Shown here in pieces: positions 10,771 through 20,557 of a DNA stretch of 54,185 nucleotides (the stretch's first letter is position 1; the number at the start of each line of letters is the position of its first letter). A program made the translations under genes and the position numbers. The stretch is from Byssothecium circinans. Taxonomy: Eukaryota; Ascomycota; Dothideomycetes; Pleosporales; Massarinaceae. The notes beneath the pieces were generated by a model, which worked only from the letters and a program-made list of their open reading frames with translations, did not search any database and was not told where the DNA came from. Location: contig ML977056.1 of NCBI GenBank assembly GCA_010015675.1, positions 30,482-84,666 of the forward strand. Reading direction: 5' to 3'.

Positions 10771-11821
10771 CTACCCACTCTCTCCCCCAAGCCCCTCCAA
10801 AAACCTCACCACCCTCCCCACAAGATCCCTTACAACCTCCTCAGGATCGCCGTTCAAATTATGCGAAGCACCTTCAATAATGCCCCCATTAACTTCATCA
10901 ACACTCCCACCTACACCCACAAATTAGCCCAAAAACTCTCTAAATCCCACTTAACTTATCCCCCCCCAAAAGGAAAATCAAAAAATACATACCCCCCTCC
11001 CTCACAACCCGCGCCCACCTGCTCAACAACTTCCCCCCATCCACCCCGCGCGGCACATACTCATCCCTCTCCCCCCAAACCATCATCACCCTCCCCGTCC
11101 TTCCCCCAACCCTCCCAAACGTCTTCCCCAAAACCTCATCCCCCAGATCACTCGAGAAGAAATCATCGTCTCCACCTCTACACAGCAAACTCCACGCACG
11201 ATACGCACTAACCCCATGACCAAAAAGCCTGCCGACCGCAGTACCCTCCCCCTCCTCCCCAACCGCAACCGCACTCAACACCTCCCCACCCCTCCCCCTC
11301 TCCACCAACCCCCGCGCCTTCTCCCTCACGCCCTCCAGATCCGCCCTCACCCCCCCATCCGCCCCGCCCATCCCATCCCAAGCCTCGCGATCACTAACCC
11401 CCGCCTGCAACACCACGCCGTCGACGATTGCGCGCTGCTGCGCCCCGGTGCCGACGAGGTACTCCATGATATCCTGACAGCCCGTCGAATGCCCCATGAG
11501 CACGATCTTGCCGCCCGGTCGCAGCGAGCGGAAGTACTCCACGCAGAGGCCGAGTTGCTTTGCGTCTTGTTGCAGACTGCCGGTCGCCCAGCCGCGGTAG
11601 GACGAGGAGGTTAGGACTTCGGCGATGCGCCAGGTTGGGGGGAGCGAGGTGGCGATGGCGCGCGGGTAGGACACGGTTAGGAGGCCGTCGCCTAGGCCGC
11701 CGAGCCAGAGGAGGGTGTTTAGGGGAGGGGAGGGGGTGGAGGTGGAAGTGGAGGGACTGCTGTGCTCGAATGCGACGAGGGTTTTGGTGTAGTTGTGTAG
11801 GGTGCCCGCGTGTGGAGCCAT
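10771..11821 (-). CDS. Alpha/beta hydrolase, DUF1749-like
   Basis: Two exons: 11821-10993 and 10910-10771, separated by an 82-bp intron with donor GTATGT and acceptor GTAG. The phase-1 join gives 322 aa. Motifs: LLWLGGLGDG (oxyanion-hole side) at residues 38-46, nucleophile elbow GHSTGCQD with Ser112, a probable acid in WGERDEYVP, and the catalytic His293 in IIEGASHNLNG. The last lies in the short second exon, so the unspliced frame, which ends at 10940, would lack it. DUF1749 proteins are small cytosolic serine hydrolases of unknown substrate in fungi and plants. Codon use in the second half is strongly G-rich on the coding strand. The start ATG at 11821 is the only Met before the fold. Confidence 0.82.
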
Positions 11822-12213
11822 GGTTTTTTTCCCTCTTTTTTTTTTTTTTTCAACTTCTTGTTTGTATTCTCGAATGATGAGTTGTCATGTTCATCAAGTT
11901 CATGGTAGTGGAGAATGTGTATCTACGCAGTTTCCGTGCATGCTCCGAACCTCGGAATTGGTGGGGTTGCTCACTCAAGATATCACGTCATATTCGGTCG
12001 CGTCGCGATTCCCTAAGAATGAATCGTGGACGAAAGAGACATTGGAGAGTGTAAAGTTGCATAGAGCTTTTGGCTATCATATCGCCTCAACCACTGGATG
12101 TACTGGCGCTACTGATGGAATTTCCATCCCATCCTCGAGTATCAGAAAGAGAAAAACGCCCGCGCAATGCAGAATCGGTATAGTATACACACTTTTCCCT
12201 CCCTCTCTGTACC
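11822..12213. other. Hydrolase promoter / Edc3 3' region
   Basis: 392 bp between the Edc3 stop and the hydrolase start. A run of 14 T lies about 15 bp upstream of the hydrolase ATG on the plus strand (an A-tract on the coding strand). Nothing else is seen. Confidence 0.45.
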
Positions 12214-14826
12214 TCACGCCTGTACCTCCTCCTCAAACCTCGCCTGAACAACCCACTCGCCTTCAAACCTTACCCCCTTCCCGCCACCAATGCCCGCACT
12301 TTTCCACGGTCGATTGACGCCAATATCCACCACCCAGATAAGCCAGCTCGGATCCCTCCCCGCGCCATTCTGAAGCGCCTTGAGCAATCCGCTCCTCGGC
12401 GCACCCAGACAGACGATGTACTTGGCCCTGACTTCCAGTGGCTCACCCTCCAGGATGGCTACTTCGCCTGTGGATCCGCCAACTCCTGATGGCGTCTCGA
12501 CAGCGAGGCAAGCAGCACGTGACTTGTTTGCCCATCCAACTATGGAGAGAACGCTGCGTCGATCTCCGTCGCCTAGGGCATCAAATTCCTTGTGTCGGCC
12601 GAGGAGGGCATCGATGATCAGTTCAGGCGGCGCTTGAAGGCGCTTGAGGGCTTCCTCAAGATCGGGCCATGCGCGGACTGAGCCACCGAATTTCTTGAAG
12701 AGATCAACTTGTCGTCGGACATCCTTGTCCCAGTCTGCGTTTCGCTCGAAGCCTAGCAGTGCTACCATAACTTTGGGACCCCGGGCTTGAAGCTGTCGGG
12801 CTGCAGCTACAGCTCGAGCACCAGCACGATGGTTGCCTGCTAGCACTACGATGACTGGACGGGCATTTGGGTTCTCGCGTGCTAGTCGACGGCCGCCGGG
12901 GTTGATAGCCATAAGTGCGACTTCTGCAATTCCGCGGCCAGCATTCTCAGCCATGAGATCTTCAGTGAGGCCGTAGTCTACCTCGGCGATCTCTTCCACA
13001 GCAAGCATGCCACCGGGCGTAACCGTGTGACATTTGCGGTTGCTGTTGACGAGACGCAAGCATCCATGCGTGGCAGCATTAAGGAGTGGAGACTCTGGAG
13101 GCGTCGCGATTCGGCCAGGTTTAGGACTACCAGTTGCGTGAGATGACGAGGCGTATTGACGGTTCAGAACGTTGCGGTTCGCATGGGTCATGAGTGTTGC
13201 CGATCCGGCATGGCTGTGATTGTCGGGATCCAGAACACCACTTCCTTGCCGTGTAGGAGCTCGTTTTATAGAGGCTCGTGACATTGCTCGGCGAGAACCA
13301 CGTCCGCTACCGAAGTCCGACATGTAATCATCCGTGCTGGAGTTAGTCGTGCTCTTTAGACGTCGGCTGTCTAAGACGTTTTCGGTAGGGTGGAGGTTCT
13401 TCCCTCCGTGTGTGCCTGGCCTTGCCAAACGGTTGAAGCTGACCAAGCGATCCTCATCGGCGGTAGTATCCTCATTCCTAATTTGGTTGAAGACGGTGCG
13501 CTTGTCGAATTTGGAAAGGTTTTCGGCAAAGTCAAACTCGGGAAGATCTTGAATATCGGTCGCATCTTCCGTAGCCCATCCGTTCTTGGCTTCGAGAGCA
13601 CGCTGTCGCTTCGTCTTCTTGTTCAAGGCGTGTACAGCCTCTAGACCGACCTTGCCTCCAATGACCCCTGGTGTTCGTGTCGGAGGTTGTGAGGCGTCTT
13701 CTAGGATCGGTGTCTGTCTCCAGCCGTTGCCCTTTCTGTGCAATGTTAGTATATATTGGTTTACGTGACCGATATTTACGCACCCCTTGCGGACAGCATC
13801 TGGAGACGACTGCAAGTCGCCTCCATTCCGCCTCTCCTGCGCCGCGACCTCCTTCTTCCTCGCCTTGCCACCCCGCCTCGTCTTCTTGTTTCCTTCCTCG
13901 TTCCTTGCAGGAGCTTGTGCCGCCGGCTCGTCCATAGGCTTACCCGTGCGGGTCTTATTGATGCTCGTCCTACGAACGGCAGGCTGGATAGTTTTGGTGT
14001 CATCGCTATCCTGCTCTGCATCTGCAATGTCTAGCGACGAGAAGGGACCTTCGAGCGTGGCCGCACTTGGCTTCCGTGTCGCGCGCCCTTTCGTGTGCCC
14101 AGTGAAGGGTGACGAAGTCGTAGGTACGGGTGCTACTGTATTTGCGACAGGAAGAGGCTTTATTGGCGTAGCGGGTGCTTCCAGAGGGACGGCTCGAGCA
14201 GGTGCAACAGAGCTCCTCTTGCCCATACTCAAGATAGCAGGATCGACGAATGGAGCTGATTGGGGAGCAGGCGGAATGTGAGTTTGCGGGGCGTGCAGAG
14301 CTTGCGGAGGCTGTGGCATGTGATGGGGAGGCGCCATCTGATGAGGCGGGCGCATCTGCTGAACTTGAGGCATCGCATGCTGCATTGGCCGCGCAAGTCC
14401 GGGTCCTTGAAAGCCATGCCCTCCACCATGTTGGCTATACTGATGCTCAAACTGAGGTGCCTGCTGTTGAGTTTGCAGCGCAGGTGCCAGACCTCCAACA
14501 TTCGCACCCGCACCCCCTCCGGTATTGACTTTGATATCCGCAATGGCATGTCCCTCCACATGGTAGCTCTGCAGCCGGTGACCGGTCGCTGGGAACAGTA
14601 CTGTTCAAAATCAGGCCCTGCCCCAATAATCTCTCATCCCCAATATCCAAGCTCATATTCAAAAAAAAGTCCACGAAACTAAAAGCAAAAAAAAGACAAA
14701 CTCACCGTTCTGCAGCGTAAGCGTGCTTGTCTGCGGATTCACATCCGCGACTCTGCCCTCAACAATCGTATTCGGCGGGTTCTGCAGCGTCACCGTGACA
14801 CTGATACCGATGAGGCCCGACGCCAT
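12214..14826 (-). CDS. EDC3: Enhancer of mRNA decapping 3
   Basis: P-body scaffold that binds Dcp2 and the helicase Dhh1/DDX6 and stimulates decapping. Three exons: 14826-14706, 14600-13784 and 13735-12214. Introns are 105 bp (donor GTGAGT, acceptor ACAG) and 48 bp (donor GTGCGT, branch TACTAAC, acceptor ACAG); all joins keep frame, giving 819 aa. The N-terminal LSm domain is split by intron 1: ISVTVTLQNPP and GRVADVNPQTSTLTLQN in exon 1, then the strand SYHVEGHAIADIKV. The FDF motif is at residues 380-382 (LPEFDFAENLSKFDK). The C-terminal YjeF_N dimerisation domain spans about 555-819, including VVLAGNHRAGARAVAAA and the VETPSGV loop. A long Gln/Pro/His-rich linker (about residues 70-290) is low complexity, as in phase-separating P-body proteins. 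Intron 2 is a multiple of three and has no stop. Confidence 0.95.
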
Positions 14827-15367
14827 GATTGCGGTTTGGCGTGTGCGAAGCAGAAGCAAGCAGCGAGATTGCTTGCTTCGAGGTGGCTTCCGCTTTCGCT
14901 TCGGCGGAGGAGATGGAGAGGTGGTGGTGGTGGTGGCGGTCTCGCGACAGCGCGTTCAAGCTGACGGTCGGAAACGGAAGTGGCAGCTCACATCACACAT
15001 TTCGCGTACGGCAGGAACGCCAAGATTACATCACGTGGACGGGCGTTGGTGGCGGAAGGCACGTCCGACGCTACTTTGCCGACTCGTGATTGGCTTCGAG
15101 TCACGGACCCAATCTTGAAATAGGTTGGATGTGGGAAAAGTGTAGCAGCGGTTGAGGTCTCTCACTTATACAAATCTGGGACGGAGCATTGCGGCCACAT
15201 GTTGGTTTCATGCAGGATACTAAAATCAAATACCTATACCCTGCCATACGATACATACAAAGAAACTCATAAATATTAACCGACTCGTCAGGGCATCCAG
15301 ATCATTATTTTCCCAGGGTATTCGTTCGTGCCACCATAAGCCTATCCATGCCTGTCGAATTCCATCG
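14827..15367. other. Edc3 promoter region
   Basis: 541 bp between two minus-strand genes. A (GGT)n-like tract lies around 14,920-14,940. No gene is seen. Confidence 0.45.
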
Positions 15368-17332
15368 TCAAGTCAGTTCCCACATGGCGCAGCTATTCCA
15401 CTGCTGGGCTACTCTCCCCTTCCGCGCATTATACGTTGCTAGACTGAGCCCCCGCCCATCTTTCCCATCAAATTGCGTAATATAGCACACATTGATCTTT
15501 TGACCAGGAGCACCGAGCTCTCGCCGGTCAATGTCAAGCCACCAAGCTTTCCCGTCGGTATTGAATGGAACCTGCTTGGTATTCCGCCCGTCCCTACCAC
15601 CCACGTTGAGCGTCATGATGTACGGTTTGCCACCGCCGTGGCGCTCGTGGTTCCAATGCATGCATTGCACAGCGAACGAAAATCGTATCGTGGGTTCGCG
15701 GGGTTCATCAACTTTGATGTGTAGCTTAGCTGGTTGAAACGTTCGTGCGCCGATTCCAAGATCTCTGCTTGGGGTCCCGTAGATCTGTACCCGTCCACCG
15801 GCATCGTCCATGCAGTACTCCTCCCAGGTGAAGATGCGGCCATCCTCTCGGAAGAAGTGTGATTTGTCCTCCGGAAAATGCGTGTAACCAAAGTCAATGT
15901 TGCTCTTGGTGAATTCTGCGGAAGTGAATCCCCGGCTGTAAGTGTTATTGCAGCCCAGTGCACCAGCTCCCCAGCATGGGTCGATGAGCTTCCACTGGCC
16001 GTTATCGATGCGTACAGCGTTCCAGGCATGGTTGCCGTCGTACTGAGGAAGAGGCCCTCCAGGAACAATAGCAGTGTGCCCGACACCTTTTCCATGCCCT
16101 GTTACCACAATAGCCTCCAGGCCTGCTTTGAGTGCTAGAGCGGCAAAAAGACCTGCATAGCCCTCGCACACAGCCAAACCACTCTTGATAGTACCTTCAG
16201 GGGTCGATGGAGAGATATTTCCGCTGAAGAATGAATGACAGTCATAATCAATATTATGATGCAACCAAGTGAAGATCGCACGTGCCTTGTCTGTCGGCGA
16301 AGAAAACGGAGCAGTTAGCTGTTGTGCAAGCCATCCAGCATCCGAAGATGGGAGAGTTTCCCTGGGAAATTGAGCAGCATGATGATCAGGTGCAGAGAAA
16401 TCCCGACAGATCAAACAACTGTCTTGCGCCGAGTGCTGCGGCTGAGCGCCAGGCTTCGGCTTGGAGGCCATGATCGCGTCCAAATTCGGCCGTGAACCTA
16501 TCGGTACAGGAGGAGGCGCACCAGCATCAGCCGCAGCCTCAGGAAAGGGGCGATTCGAGGGAAGTGGTGGTGGAGTCTCCGTGGCCTTGTTCAGTCCCCA
16601 CTCGAGTGCAGACTTGGGTGGAGGAAGGTTCCGTCGAGCAGGTTTGTCATTATCTTTTGGTTGCGTCCGAGGCCTTGTTGGGAGCATAGGCGGAAGAGCA
16701 ATGGGTGATCGCGTCTCTCTCTTCGAGGCCATCATTTTGCGAATCGAGCTCTCTTCCTTCGGATCCTCTTTCGCCTTGGTGGGGAGAGGAGGAAGTTTGT
16801 TTGGATCAAAAGGTGGCGCTCGTATATGGAAGCGCTGCTCGCCATTGTTGTTCAGGTATGCGGAGCCCAGTGACAGTGACGATATTCCCGAAGATACTGT
16901 GGCAATTGATTCATTCGACTCCCTCCTTTTGATAATAGGATCGGTGGGCTGGCGCGGCGGAAGGCTAGGCGGCACCTTGGAGTTGTTACGAGGTGGTGGT
17001 CGTGGAGGGAGGGCTGGTGAGCGTTTGGGTTCAGCTATGGGGGCGGGCTGGTTGCCCAGATGTCGCGCCGATGTTGGGGCGTTGCTCTGGATGGGAGGAT
17101 TGTTCACCGTCTGTTGTCGCCGGGAAATAGACGGACGCTGGCCTGGAGGCGGCGGCGGCGGAGGTTTCTTCTTCGTGGTCGTCGCTTGATCGTAGCTGTA
17201 CGTCGGACGACTGGTTGGGGCTGCGGAGTGAACCTGCTCGATGTTGAGCGCATTTCTGCCAGATTCGGCCTAAATAATTACCTGCTCGATGTTTAAAGCC
17301 GCGATACGAGCCTTGATACTGTTTTCCGCCAT
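15368..17332 (-). CDS. Transglutaminase-like domain protein (Cyk3-related)
   Basis: Two exons: 17332-17282 (17 codons) and 17233-15368, phase-0 join over a 48-bp intron, 638 aa. The short first exon (MAENSIKARIAALNIEQ) is followed by a proline-rich N-terminal half with PPPPPPPG and repeated PPLPxxP SH3-ligand-like stretches. A transglutaminase/protease-like fold spans about residues 315-470: Cys373 in GLAVCEGYAGL, His419 in DGNHAWNAV and Asp435 in KLIDPCWG form a complete Cys-His-Asp triad. Relatives include the fungal cytokinesis protein Cyk3, but no SH3 domain is visible here and Cyk3 usually has a degenerate triad, so this may be an active enzyme of another subgroup. The C-terminal 130 residues look like a beta-sandwich. 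Without exon 1 the frame has no ATG, which supports the intron. Confidence 0.82.
17232..17293. repeat. 14-bp direct repeat at both ends of an intron
   Basis: On the coding (minus) strand AACATCGAGCAGGT occurs at 17293-17280, ending across the donor, and again at 17245-17232, ending across the acceptor. The copies are exactly 48 bp apart, which is the intron length. Each copy carries AG|GT at the splice junction. Confidence 0.9.
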
Positions 17333-18590
17333 ATTGACGGCGTTGATAGTAGCTAGTCGAGCGCGTCGTCGCGATGGTGTGGTTTCGGTCAATCGAAGCG
17401 TTCCGTGGATCGTGATTAATGAGTGTCGGAGAGCCGTCGACGCCCAAGAAGTAGGAGGTTAGCAAATGGACCCCACCGAATCCCAGCACAGGCTGACATC
17501 CCACCGTGCCTCTCGTGAGTGTACAAGGCACAGTCCAGTCCACTACACGCACTTCGTATTACGCCGAAAGGATTCACGACTCAAGCCCGAAGCGTAAAAG
17601 CCACGGCCACAGCCACAGCCGCCAACCCGTTCAGGGAGAGGGGAAGCACAAGCCACGCGCTGCCCCACCAAATCGGGTCTGACGTTGATGCTGAGGTCCC
17701 GTTCTGGCCTGCCTTGACTCTGCCGAGTAGTCTGCGCCCGAAATAGTTCTGAGACTTGACAGGCAGCCCTAGAGTAAGACTATTTCAAGCGTCGTCGCGA
17801 CTTCAAGCCTGCGAATTATATTGAGGCGTTTGGCCGAAGGGATTGGGACCGGGAACCCCGCACTCTATCTGCCATCCCGGCCGGGGATCATGCTATCGCT
17901 GCCGTGCACGTCATTTCTCACCACCCTCGAGGCTCGAATATAGACTTCTACTTTATGCAACCATCTACGCTATCGGGTCGGATTGATTTGATTTGTAATA
18001 TAGTCGTTCAATATCGTAAACTAAAGGTCGCTACTGTGCAAACAAGTTGAATCGAGTTGAGTCGCAAAGAAAACAAGCAGCCGAAGCAACACAAAGAAAA
18101 CACCCATATCCGAACCACTCTCCATCCAGATAGCGAACCCACACCGTCTTGCCGTTAAAACACCCAAAACCCATAATCCCAGCCATTCCGAGCATCATCC
18201 CACCTCCCCCGAGCCCCGCGCACTACAACATGCCGCTCGCACCGCGTCGCGTAGATAGATAAAAGCAAAAGTGGTACTTTTGGGGGCTAACGAAATCAAG
18301 GAGCGGATCGGAAGATGGCCTTCCTGCAGCCTGCGTGGTATCCAAAGATGCTCGAACGCGCAACTCCAATAAGATCAGAGCCAAAGCCGAGAGCAATCTG
18401 AGATGAGTGTAAGAAATAAAAAAAGATGGGAACGGCAATAGGCCAACTGGGAACGCTTCTCAGAACTCCGAGCAACGAAAGCTTACAGGACCAAGTCAGA
18501 AGTCGACAGCTACACTTCTGACACACTGCAAAGCGCAGCTAGACAGTCGACACACGACTGTAGGGTCAAGGTGACGCAAATACTGGCGCG
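17333..18590. other. Intergenic region, promoter of the transglutaminase-like gene
   Basis: About 1.26 kb. Open frames exist but none shows a domain or coding-like pattern. No tRNA or repeat is recognised. It holds the 3' end of the zinc-cluster gene and the 5' region of the transglutaminase-like gene. Confidence 0.4.
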
Positions 18591-20557
18591 CTACCTCTTC
18601 CGCTTCTTGCTCTTATCAGCGATGCTGGCATTTATGCCAAACCCACTCGACATACTCGACATTTCAGACGGTACTATGTGATCGTGAAGGGGAGGAGGAT
18701 CCATGGCGTTCTTCTTGACCGTGACACCCATGTGACGTCCATAACGGCCTTTGCGCCCGTTGCCCTCGTCTTCGCTGATGCAGCCTTCGATGCCAATGCC
18801 GGCATCCTTGCAGCGACCGCAGGGACGCTGGCGATCGCATCCCTTCTTGCTCTTGCGGCAACGCTGGCAGCGTGGCTGGCTGGATAGATCCTCCTCATCA
18901 ACTGCAATAGAGTGGGCGCCATTGACGGAGGCGGTAGAAGTTTTGCGTGATTGAGAGGGCAGAGAGGCCGGAGACATGGGTGGCTTGGCAATCTTGCCCT
19001 TGACCTTAGCCAGAGGACGAGGCTTGTTGCCCTTGTTGCTCTTGCTGCTAGAGACCGAAGCACGGGCCTTGACAGTGTTGTGCTGTAGGCGGTCGTGATG
19101 CTCATCGGGGACAACTTCGTCGCTCTCGCCCTTGAAAGAAACATCCCTATCATCGTAGTCCTCGCCGCTGCTCTCGGCACTCTCATAGCCACGAGTGACT
19201 TGGGCAACCGCCCCATTGGACATGTTTGTGCGGCCGGGGGCATAGGGGAAGGGCGGCAGACCCTGCTCATCTTCGCTGCCCTCACTATCTTCGCTGGAAC
19301 ATGCAAGCTCGGCTTTGCCGCTCAACGCATCATCAAGCGTCGAAGTAGACGTGCGACCATGGGTTGAAAAGTTGGTCGCATCGCCCAGGCGCATGAGTTG
19401 ACGGGCAACATCCTCATCAGAGATGACGCTGGCGCTTCCAAGTGTGGGGTCCGGGGTAGGGAACACGCCTCCACCTTGACGATAACCATATTGTCCCGAG
19501 CCACGTGTGCGCGACCTGTATCCCTGGACCGGTCCTGTGGACATGGAATAGGGCGTAATGACACCTTGATGGTATGAAGCATCGGCCTGCCCGTAGCTTT
19601 GAGGTGATGGAAGGGGGTGGGAATAAGAGAACGTCTGTTGGTTGCTCATAGAATAGGGCGATGCCTGGTTGTTTCCACTTACACGTCTCTGGGGTGAGAC
19701 AGAGGAAAGCGATGCCGTCATGGGAACTTGAGGAGGAACGAAGAGGGGGAGCTCCTGTGGGGCAAGACTGTGTTAGAAAAGAATCCACCGAACAAGACAT
19801 CAATGTTGGCAAAACTCACGGAGCTGTCGAACTTGGCCCGCTTAAAGCGACGACCACCCTCGATGATGTTGTCAGCGCTGATTTCAGCACTAGCAACCGG
19901 CTCCTTTTTTGAGCGACGGGAGCTGGTGACTGAGGCGTCACCGCCGTCGCTGTCGCTGTAGTTGTTCGCATCTCCAGCGTCAGCAAAGCTTCCATGAGAG
20001 CTGGGCCCACGACTCTTTAGTGCTGGTCGAGCGCGCTTGGAGTTGGCACTTGCGGAGGCGCTGCGTCGGCCGCGACCTGGTTGGGGTGATTCGGTCTGTC
20101 GTCCAACAACGCGCGAGAGAGCAGGCGGCAGCATCTGGAACGCCTCGTCCAGTCGCGGACGACGAGGAGAGGCCGATTGGCGGGGACCAGACGAGAACTC
20201 ATCAATTTCGGGGTCTTCTGCTGTGACGCGCACATAGACAACCATGTCGTGGGTGAAGTTCTCGTACCTTGCGATCAGGGTGGTGCCGTGTCGGTCCTCA
20301 AACACGACGCCCCTACGCTCGTACAAGCCATAGAAGTTCTTCACCGTTGTAATGATCGAGTCGGTTGTATCATGCGGGTAGATGTTTACACGCATGGGGA
20401 GACGAGCCCGGTGCTGGGGCGACTGGGGGAGGAGCAATTCAAAGCTAACATGCTTCGCTTGCGACGTCTTTGTGGGCGACATGGAATCATGCGCCGGCAC
20501 CGGCTCAGTGCTTGGGTAGATGTCTAGCATCATGCTATCGTGGCCCTGAGGGTGCAT
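18591..20557 (-). CDS. Protein with C-terminal Zn2Cys6 cluster
   Basis: Two exons: 20557-19820 and 19754-18591, phase-0 join over a 65-bp intron (donor GTGAGT), 633 aa. Unusually for this class, the zinc cluster is near the C-terminus (Cys542 to Cys571; CQRCRKSKKGCDRQRPCGRC), followed by a basic tail KSKKRKR that may be a nuclear signal. Residues about 35-115 (VSFELLLP, RVNIYPHDTTDSIITTVKNF, VVYVRV) look like a small folded domain, possibly ubiquitin/PB1-like; this is a guess from strand pattern. The middle is Ser-rich and acidic. I do not recognise the gene. The frame is open upstream to an ATG at 20881 (108 more residues), but that extension is low in coding character. The branch-like CTAAC is followed by an AG 4 nt later that must be skipped for the acceptor at 19755. 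Confidence 0.72.
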
